Translations under genes and position numbers: made by a program
Shown here: positions 6,175-10,882 of the stretch, piece by piece
How positions within the stretch are numbered: the stretch's first letter is position 1
Layout of the letters: the number at the start of each line of letters is the position of its first letter
Source: Akkermansiaceae bacterium
GTDB lineage: Bacteria > Verrucomicrobiota > Verrucomicrobiia > Verrucomicrobiales > Akkermansiaceae
Direction: 5' to 3'
DNA: 12,317 nucleotides
Assembly (NCBI GenBank): GCA_025457805.1
Contig: JALOTR010000017.1
Coordinates: forward strand, 1 to 12,317
The notes under the pieces: generated by a model
Database searches by the model: none
The model's input: only the letters and a program-made list of their open reading frames with translations
What the model was told of the DNA's origin: nothing

Positions 6175-6297
6175 TGGTGGCTGTGTCCGGACTGCCAACC
6201 CTACTTCGCGGAGCGCACTTCGCAGGTCGCGTAGCGACAATCGCGCCGGACTCTTCCCGGCTTCAACGGGACGCTGATCTGTCTCAGCTACACAGCC
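6175..6297 (-). tRNA. tRNA-Phe(GAA) with a 48-nt insertion in the T-loop
   Basis: Acceptor GGCTGTG/CACAGCC, D-stem GCTG/CAGC with loop AGACAGAT, anticodon arm TCCCG-TTGAAGC-CGGGA, T-stem TCCGG/CCGGA, A73 and CCA are all intact. The T-loop is 55 nt (6191-6245) instead of 7. Removing 48 nt (about 6193-6240) restores CGCGAGT, which fits the G55-C56 type of the array. The insert carries a GTCGC-TAC-GCGAC hairpin and two ACTTCGC repeats on the plus strand, so it looks like a small repeat element. Either a disrupted gene or a tRNA with an intervening sequence. Confidence 0.8.
6193..6240. repeat. Small palindromic insert in tRNA-Phe
   Basis: A 48-nt segment with a GTCGC/GCGAC hairpin and a doubled ACTTCGC motif, located exactly within the T-loop. 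Its exclusion yields a standard-size loop. Its boundaries are uncertain by one or two bases. The composition resembles dispersed bacterial palindromes; I cannot see another copy in this window. Confidence 0.6.
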
Positions 6298-6319
6298 ATG
6301 GTTGATCTTGTTGGAAAAT

Positions 6320-6408
6320 TGGCGGAGCGCCAGGGATTCGAACCCCGGACACCATTGCTAGGTGCAACTGTTTTCAAGACAGCGCCCTCGACCGACCGGA
6401 CGCGCTCC
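6320..6408 (-). tRNA. tRNA-Ser(TGA), canonical elbow
   Basis: Acceptor GGAGCGC/GCGCTCC, D-loop retaining GG (GTCGGTCGA), anticodon arm GCTGT-CTTGAAA-ACAGT, long variable arm GCACC/GGTGT, T-arm CGGGG-TTCGAAT-CCCTG, G73 and CCA. One of only two tRNAs in the array with ordinary TTCGA and GG loops, so it serves as an internal control for the altered ones. Confidence 0.92.
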
Positions 6409-6420
6409 TTTGTTGGAAAA

Positions 6421-6494
6421 TGGCTCCCGGACCAGGACTCGCACCTGGACGACCCGGTTAACAGCCGGGCATGCTGCTTTGACATCATCCGGAA
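6421..6494 (-). tRNA. tRNA-Asn(GTT), altered elbow
   Basis: Acceptor TTCCGGA/TCCGGGA with one G-U pair, D-stem ATGT/GCAT with loop CAAAGCA, anticodon arm CCCGG-CTGTTAA-CCGGG, variable loop TCGT, T-arm CCAGG-TGCGAGT-CCTGG, G73 and CCA. G73 and the GTT anticodon suit AsnRS. The D-loop has AG where GG is expected and the T-loop has G55. Only three bases separate it from the preceding tRNA-Ile. Confidence 0.87.
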
Positions 6495-6497
6495 AGA

Positions 6498-6571
6498 TGG
6501 TCCCTCCGCGCGGTTTCGCGCCGCGTTCTTCCATTTATCAAACGGATGCTCTGCTATTGAGCTACGGAGGA
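6498..6571 (-). tRNA. tRNA-Ile(GAT), altered elbow
   Basis: Acceptor TCCTCCG/CGGAGGG, D-arm GCTC-AATAGCA-GAGC, anticodon arm TCCGT-TTGATAA-ATGGA, variable loop AGAA, T-arm CGCGG-CGCGAAA-CCGCG, A73 and CCA. The D-stem and bases 8-9 (TA) are textbook, which makes the missing GG in the seven-base D-loop stand out. G55-C56 is present. Confidence 0.87.
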
Positions 6572-6585
6572 TGGTTGTTGGAAAA

Positions 6586-6661
6586 TGGTCGCGCGCCCCG
6601 GTGCTGCCCCGGGTGCCTCCTCGCTCCAAACGAGGCGGGTTTGCTGACTCCCTCGCGCGCG
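6586..6661 (-). tRNA. tRNA-Pro(TGG), altered elbow
   Basis: Acceptor CGCGCGC/GCGCGCG with C1:G72 and A73, the identity signature of bacterial tRNA-Pro. D-stem GGG/CCC with loop AGTCAGCAAA, anticodon arm CCTCG-TTTGGAG-CGAGG, variable loop AGGCA, T-arm CCCGG-GGCAGCA-CCGGG, CCA encoded. Position 37 is A where G is usual in tRNA-Pro, which would remove the m1G37 site. Its T-loop is identical to that of tRNA-Glu. Confidence 0.85.
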
Positions 6662-6677
6662 ATGTTGATGTTGAAAA

Positions 6678-6754
6678 TGGCGGCCTGTGCGGGCATTGCT
6701 CCCGCGACCTTCCGCCTGACAAGCGGTTGCTCTTCGTGGCTGAGCTAACAGACC
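6678..6754 (-). tRNA. tRNA-Asp(GTC), altered elbow
   Basis: Acceptor GGTCTGT/ACAGGCC, D-stem GCTC/GAGC with loop AGCCACGAA, anticodon arm with loop TTGTCAG and one A-A mismatch at the outer pair, variable loop AGGTC, T-arm GCGGG-AGCAATG-CCCGC, G73 and CCA. T-loop G55-C56 is present. The D-loop lacks GG but is the one case where an AG at positions 18-19 cannot be aligned clearly. Confidence 0.84.
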
Positions 6755-6765
6755 GTGTGATGAAA

Positions 6766-6855
6766 TGGTGGGTTGTGTCGGTAACGCTCCGACGCTGGTC
6801 CGGACAGGACAGCTGCTTTACAGGCAGCTCACGATCTTTACGTGACTAACAACCC
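6766..6855 (-). tRNA. tRNA-Tyr(GTA), altered elbow
   Basis: A class II tRNA with acceptor GGGTTGT/ACAACCC, a 5-bp D-stem TCACG/CGTGA with loop TAAAGAT, anticodon arm GCTGC-CTGTAAA-GCAGC, variable arm GTCC/GGAC, T-arm GTCGG-AGCGTTA-CCGAC, A73 and CCA. The long variable arm is the bacterial mark of tRNA-Tyr. The 54-58 pair reads A and T, an inversion of the usual T54-A58. Confidence 0.86.
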
Positions 6856-6861
6856 GAAGAA

Positions 6862-6936
6862 TGGTGGACCGCCCCGGCTTTGCACCGGGCTCTTCCGCGT
6901 GCGAGGCGGGTGACCTGCTGAATGATCGAGCGGCCC
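6862..6936 (-). tRNA. tRNA-Ala(CGC), altered elbow
   Basis: Acceptor GGGCCGC/GCGGTCC contains G3:U70, the decisive identity pair for AlaRS, with A73 and CCA. D-stem GATC/GGTC with loop ATTCAGCA, anticodon loop CTCGCAC, variable loop AGAG, T-arm CCCGG-TGCAAAG-CCGGG. The outer anticodon-stem pair is C-A mismatched. CGC is a less common Ala anticodon that reads GCG, a frequent codon in this GC-rich window. Confidence 0.87.
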
Positions 6937-6946
6937 ATTGGAAAAT

Positions 6947-7021
6947 TGGAGGCGGAGGCCGGATTCGAACCGGCGGTACGCGGCGTATGAGACCGCTGCC
7001 TTACCACTTGGCTACTCCGCG
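6947..7021 (-). tRNA. tRNA with CAT anticodon (Met-like), canonical elbow
   Basis: D-arm AGCC/GGCA with loop AAGTGGTAA (GG kept), anticodon arm GCGGT-CTCATAC-GCCGC, T-arm GCCGG-TTCGAAT-CCGGC and CCA. The acceptor is CGCGGAG/CTCCGCC, with a C1-C72 mismatch and T at position 73. A 1-72 mismatch recalls initiator tRNA, but the three G-C pairs of the initiator anticodon stem are absent and T73 is unusual for Met. It could be elongator Met, an Ile(CAU) type, or something specialised. Confidence 0.82.
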
Positions 7022-7036
7022 ATTGTGGAAAATGGG

Positions 7037-7108
7037 TGAACGGAGCGCTGGCTTCAGCCGGCGAGTGTGAAATGATGGACTCGCCGGCTGAAGCCAGCGC
7101 TCCGTTCA
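7037..7108. repeat. REP-like palindrome, copy 2
   Basis: Perfect 30-nt arms (7037-7066 and 7079-7108) around a 12-nt loop. The inner 24 nt match both arms of copy 1 at 5831-5910. It lies at the 5' edge of the recognisable tRNA array, before tRNA-Met. The hairpin would be very stable in the transcript and could hinder or pace transcription. Confidence 0.87.
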
Positions 7109-7440
7109 TAAATAATGAAAACAAACACCACTGCCAGTCCGGTGAAGGACTCGCACCCGCAGGAGATTTCTCGGCGGATCTTTCGGTGTTTCAGGCACAC
7201 CTCCCGTGGCAGTTAGATATAACTTCCAAGCCTCTGGTTTGTGATAACTCACCAGGACGCGGGAATCGGGCAATGCAGGTCCTTGAGCCAGTCATGATGA
7301 CATGACTCACTTGACAGTGGACTCGTGGATTGCAACCGTCATTGCGGTTGCTCACCCAGAGTCCGTCTCTCGCGGGACGATGCTGGATTGGCGGCCGATC
7401 ATGGCCCCGTCATCAGTTGCAGCTGATGGCGGGGTTCTTG
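7109..7440 (-). other. Structured stretch upstream of the array with degenerate tRNA-like pieces
   Basis: No convincing protein gene. On the minus strand I see a hairpin with an 11-bp stem (7405-7434, one mismatch), a clover-like fragment closed by GGACTC/GAGTCC with inner GCAACCG/CGGTTGC (7319-7364), a perfect AGTCATG/CATGACT hairpin near 7290-7307, and an 82-nt segment closed by CTGCCA/TGGCAG (7131-7212). The last contains GGTGCGAGTCC, the same altered T-loop as tRNA-Asn, and an arm GGTGT/ACACC with loop GCCTGAA. These may be decayed tRNAs or a folded leader RNA for the array. Confidence 0.45.
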
Positions 7441-7460
7441 CGTCCGGTGTTTCGGATTAA

Positions 7461-7466
7461 TTATGG
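7461..7466 (-). promoter_or_regulatory. Possible -10 element for the array transcript
   Basis: CATAAT on the minus strand, just upstream of the structured stretch and downstream of the terminator at 7551-7590, so a promoter is expected in this interval. No good -35 box lies at the right distance (ACAACA at 18 nt matches poorly). A weak suggestion only. Confidence 0.2.
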
Positions 7467-7550
7467 ATCATGGGAAAATGGGATGTTGTGGTTTGAAATG
7501 AGAGGTCTTCCGGATGGGGAAAACCCTTGAAAAACAGGGGAAAATCGCTG

Positions 7551-7590
7551 GAAAACAAAAACCCCGCCGGCTGGTGAAGCGGGCGGGGTT
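7551..7590 (-). terminator. Intrinsic terminator after the kinase gene
   Basis: On the minus strand AACCCCGCC and GGCGGGGTT pair in a 9-bp GC-rich stem with an approximately 13-nt loop, followed by TTTTTGTTTTC. A convincing Rho-independent terminator for transcripts from the kinase gene. It implies that the tRNA array has its own promoter. Confidence 0.85.
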
Positions 7591-7947
7591 CTCGAAAAAA
7601 TCGATGATCTGAATCAGATCTGAACTACCTGCCTGCCTCCTTGGTAAGGTTATCCTCTGCCGAAGCCAGTGACGGTTTCCCATTCCCGGAAATGAATCCG
7701 CATGCAATGGAACTATATCGGAAACCAAACTGGACCTCGCTGGATGCTTCACACATTCCCGGCAAGGACGACCACTGGGTCGGCTTGGGTTGATGGGGAT
7801 GTATTGTGGTGCGCATGACTTGCTGAAGGTTCAAAGGAGATATGGGAAGCGGATCGATCCGTCAACCCAATAAATGATAACTTTTGAAATTTTTTTCGAA
7901 GGCCATCCAATCCGGCGCAATTCTGTTAGAGTGCGACCCTCTCCATT
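7591..7947. other. Gap between kinase gene and terminator
   Basis: About 357 nt with no gene I can support. Short open frames exist on both strands (for example 33 codons from ATG 7692 on the plus strand), but they lack ribosome sites and recognisable content. No tRNA arm motifs were found. It is probably the 3' untranslated part of the kinase mRNA. Confidence 0.5.
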
Positions 7948-10773
7948 TCAGTGATTCATTCCAAGCTTGCCGAGCTCCTGTTCGAGTTGTTCGAGGTCCC
8001 AGCGCATCACACAACCGAGGGCGGTGTGGACCAGGAGATGCGAGGCGTCCGCATCAAAAACCAAGTGGCATTCGCCCAGCCATCCGGCGTGGGAAGGAGG
8101 AGTCAGGCGGAGGAGTTCGGTGAAGCGATCCGTTTCGAGAATCCGGATGTCGTTGTCGCCAAGCGTGGCAAGCAATCGTCCGTCCCGCGAGGCCGTCATC
8201 GCGTTGAGACGCAGGGACTCGGAAGGTGGTGATTCCTCACTCCAGTCCGAGCTGCGGAACACGCGGATCCTGCCGGAACTGCGTGCGATAATCCGTTGCG
8301 TTCCCAAGGCGCAGATCTGTGTAACTTTTTCGTTAGGGCACAAGGTATGGATGTGTTTTGCCTGTGGCAGCGACCAAATCTTCGCGCCATTTTCCTGATA
8401 ACTGCTGGTGGCAAGCCAGGTGCCATCCGGACTGATGGTCGCGGCAAGGGTCCCTGTCTGGCGGATGGGAATGATAGGTGACTTGTCTCGTGATATCACA
8501 ATGAAATGTCCGGTGCCATTGTTGCTGAGAACCAGTTTGGATCCATCCGAAGTGGAATCGCGCAGAAGATTTCCGTGACCTTTCAAGAGTGTCGATGCAG
8601 GGCCGAGGGTCGGTGTGTCGCCAGCATCGAATCGCATTGGCTGGCTTGTTAGATCATGATCCCAGCCACAGAAAAGAAGTTCGCTGCCATCGGGTTTGAA
8701 GCGTGAGCTGAGCCATTGACCGGGAAGTTTGGGAAACTCATGGACAAGGCGTCCTTGGGCGAAGTCCCACAACCTTGCGGATTGTTCATCGATGACAATT
8801 GCAAGACGTGCGTCCGCAATGAAATCCGCGCTGCCAAGGTTCTCCGAATGGGGTTCGTCCTGCGGAGGTGAGAGGAGATCAAGACAGGAGGAATGGTTCA
8901 CCGGAAATGCTTCTGCTTTTCCGTTGGAGACCGCCCCGAAGAGCGTCGCGCCATCGGCAGACCACCAGATCGCATGGTGAGGTTCGTGTTCTACTTCAAG
9001 ACGGACGATCTCCGCGCCACGTGCCGCATGCCAGAGGCGGACATAGGTGTCCGATGCAGTGGAGGCGAGTTCCTGTCCACCGGGTTTGAAGGCAAGACGA
9101 ACGTCTGCGGATTCATGACCGCTGAGGCGATGTTTGAGTTGTCCCTTGTCATTCCAGATATAGATGAATCGATTGTCACAACTGGTGGCGATGAGGTCGC
9201 CACTCCAATCGATGTCATGCAAGTGCATCGGGTGCTCGCAAGTTGCCACAATGCGATTGTCGGTGAGTGAAACCAAGCGGAGCAAACCACTTCCCGGTTC
9301 TGCGATGGCGATTCGCCGCCCATGATCATCGAGTTTGAGAAGCGATCCCGGCTTTTGGTTGGGAAGGCGCGCGATTTCACGGTTGGTGGTGATTTCATGC
9401 ACGACAATCTCGTTTCCCGAAAACGCTGCGGCGAAGCGTCCATCGGCGCTGCGGGTGGGATTGGGAGCATTGAGGTCAAGGACATGCATTTTCCCGATCG
9501 ATGGCAGAGCAAGACATGCCGCAGCCTCATGGCCGATTTCAGAAGAGGGGGAAATCGACCAAGCGAGTTGAAGTTTTGTGAGGGAATCCGCTTTGGCCGA
9601 TGCCATGCGCGATTGCCGCAAGGTGCGGGCTTCCGAGATCAACGATGTCCGGTGCTCCATGCGTGCCTGATGTCTGGCAAACGCGAGCGTTCCGACAATC
9701 ATGCCCGCGATGAGCAAGGCGATGACTGCCAGCATGGATGCTACGGCAGGATGTCGGCGGGTCCAGCGTGCGGAGCGACCGAAGATCCCGAGCGGACGGG
9801 CGAGGATGGGTTTTCCTTCGAGGAATCTTCCGATGTCCTCCGCAAGGTTGGCTGCGCTTTGATAGCGGCGATCGGAAGATTTTCGCAGGCACTTGAGACA
9901 GATGGTATCGAGATCGACAGGCACACTGGGATTGAGCCTGCGGATGGAGAGCGGATCATCCTCACGAAGCTGAACGAGGATGGAGTCCAGCGTGGGACCT
10001 TGGAAGGGCGGCTTTCCTGTTAGAAGATGATAGAGCAGTGCGCCCATGCCATAAACATCGGTGCGGGCATCCGCTTTGCCATCGAAGGCCTGCTCCGGCG
10101 CGGCATAACCGGGAGATCCGAGCATTTGTCCAGTGCGGGTGATTTCATGACCGGTGGTGCCTCCCGTGGCGATGCGGGCGATGCCGAAGTCGCCGATGCG
10201 TGGCATGCCATCGTGATCGAGAAGAATGTTGGATGGCTTGAGGTCGCGATGGAGGACGCCATGGTCGTGGGCGTGTTGCACGGCGAGTGCAATCTCCTTC
10301 AACAAACGCGCCGCCTCGCGGGATTCCATCGGATGTTCGCGCACCCGGTGCTCCAGGCTCTCACCGGAAATGTGCTCCATGCAAAACCATGGCACGCCTT
10401 CGGTTTCCCCCACATCGATGATGCCGATGATGCCCGGGTGGTGGAGTCGCGCGGCGGCCTGTGCCTCGCGGTGAAATCGCTCGCGTTCATCGGGACTGGC
10501 GAAGCGGGCGCGCAGCAGCACTTTCACGGCGACGATGCGGTCGAGCGCGGTCTGGCGGGCACGATAGACCACGCCCATGCCACCGCGACCGATTTCCTCG
10601 TAGAGATCGATGCCGGAGAAGCGGGTCCATGGTGCTTCCTTGTCGTCCGATGGGTTTTCGTCTTCGCCGAAAGTGATTTTAAAAAGACAACGCGAACAAT
10701 GCCCGCCTTGGACCAGGGTGTCGCTCATCACCTCTCCGCAGGTGGAACAAATCGATGGAGCGGCGGATTGCAT
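7948..10773 (-). CDS. Membrane Ser/Thr protein kinase with WD40-like C-terminal region
   Basis: A 941-residue protein starting at ATG 10773, with GGAGG a few bases upstream. An N-terminal zinc ribbon (Cys9, 12, 26, 29) precedes a Hanks-type kinase domain at about 55-320: glycine loop GRGGMG at 62-67, Lys84 in VAVK, HRDLKPSN with Asp177, DFG with Asp195 and APEQ at 225-228. All catalytic residues are present, so it should be active. One membrane helix lies at about 344-366 (AVIALLIAGMIVGTLAFA). The remaining 570 residues are repeated beta segments such as DIDWSGDLIATSCDNRFIYIWND and LAFKPGGQELASTASDTYVRLW, typical of WD40 propellers. This layout is common in Verrucomicrobiota and Planctomycetota. 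Target unknown; the terminator places it in a separate unit from the RNA-repair island. Confidence 0.93.
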   Translation of the reverse strand: MQSAAPSICSTCGEVMSDTLVQGGHCSRCLFKITFGEDENPSDDKEAPWTRFSGIDLYEEIGRGGMGVVYRARQTALDRIVAVKVLLRARFASPDERERFHREAQAAARLHHPGIIGIIDVGETEGVPWFCMEHISGESLEHRVREHPMESREAARLLKEIALAVQHAHDHGVLHRDLKPSNILLDHDGMPRIGDFGIARIATGGTTGHEITRTGQMLGSPGYAAPEQAFDGKADARTDVYGMGALLYHLLTGKPPFQGPTLDSILVQLREDDPLSIRRLNPSVPVDLDTICLKCLRKSSDRRYQSAANLAEDIGRFLEGKPILARPLGIFGRSARWTRRHPAVASMLAVIALLIAGMIVGTLAFARHQARMEHRTSLISEARTLRQSRMASAKADSLTKLQLAWSISPSSEIGHEAAACLALPSIGKMHVLDLNAPNPTRSADGRFAAAFSGNEIVVHEITTNREIARLPNQKPGSLLKLDDHGRRIAIAEPGSGLLRLVSLTDNRIVATCEHPMHLHDIDWSGDLIATSCDNRFIYIWNDKGQLKHRLSGHESADVRLAFKPGGQELASTASDTYVRLWHAARGAEIVRLEVEHEPHHAIWWSADGATLFGAVSNGKAEAFPVNHSSCLDLLSPPQDEPHSENLGSADFIADARLAIVIDEQSARLWDFAQGRLVHEFPKLPGQWLSSRFKPDGSELLFCGWDHDLTSQPMRFDAGDTPTLGPASTLLKGHGNLLRDSTSDGSKLVLSNNGTGHFIVISRDKSPIIPIRQTGTLAATISPDGTWLATSSYQENGAKIWSLPQAKHIHTLCPNEKVTQICALGTQRIIARSSGRIRVFRSSDWSEESPPSESLRLNAMTASRDGRLLATLGDNDIRILETDRFTELLRLTPPSHAGWLGECHLVFDADASHLLVHTALGCVMRWDLEQLEQELGKLGMNH

Positions 10774-10882
10774 GTGGATTTCCTCCGGGAAGAGGCGGCG
10801 GAATTACAGGAAAATGAAGGGATCGTGTCGAGACGCGAAGATTCTCTGTAAGTGGCGGACTGAAAAACGGTATGATCAGCCT

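Noticed and set aside
5634..6849. Open frames of 80-183 codons on the plus strand across the tRNA array
   Set aside because: They translate reverse complements of tRNA arms (repeated GLAP/RTCT-like peptides) and have no ribosome sites.
7131..7212. A Gln (CTG) tRNA call for the CTGCCA/TGGCAG-closed segment
   Set aside because: Position 33 would be C, the T-stem does not pair, no D-arm is present and no CCA follows. It is kept only as a degenerate tRNA-like piece.
5105..7440. Possible CRISPR array, because of repeated short motifs at regular spacing
   Set aside because: The repeated parts are tRNA ends, spacers and Y-RNA end stems, not identical repeats with unique spacers. No cas genes are present.
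7625..7834. A 69-codon minus-strand frame downstream of the kinase gene
   Set aside because: It starts at TTG without a ribosome site and has no recognisable content.
10027..10851. A 274-codon plus-strand frame opposite the kinase domain
   Set aside because: It is fully antisense to an intact Hanks kinase with all catalytic motifs, so it is a shadow frame.
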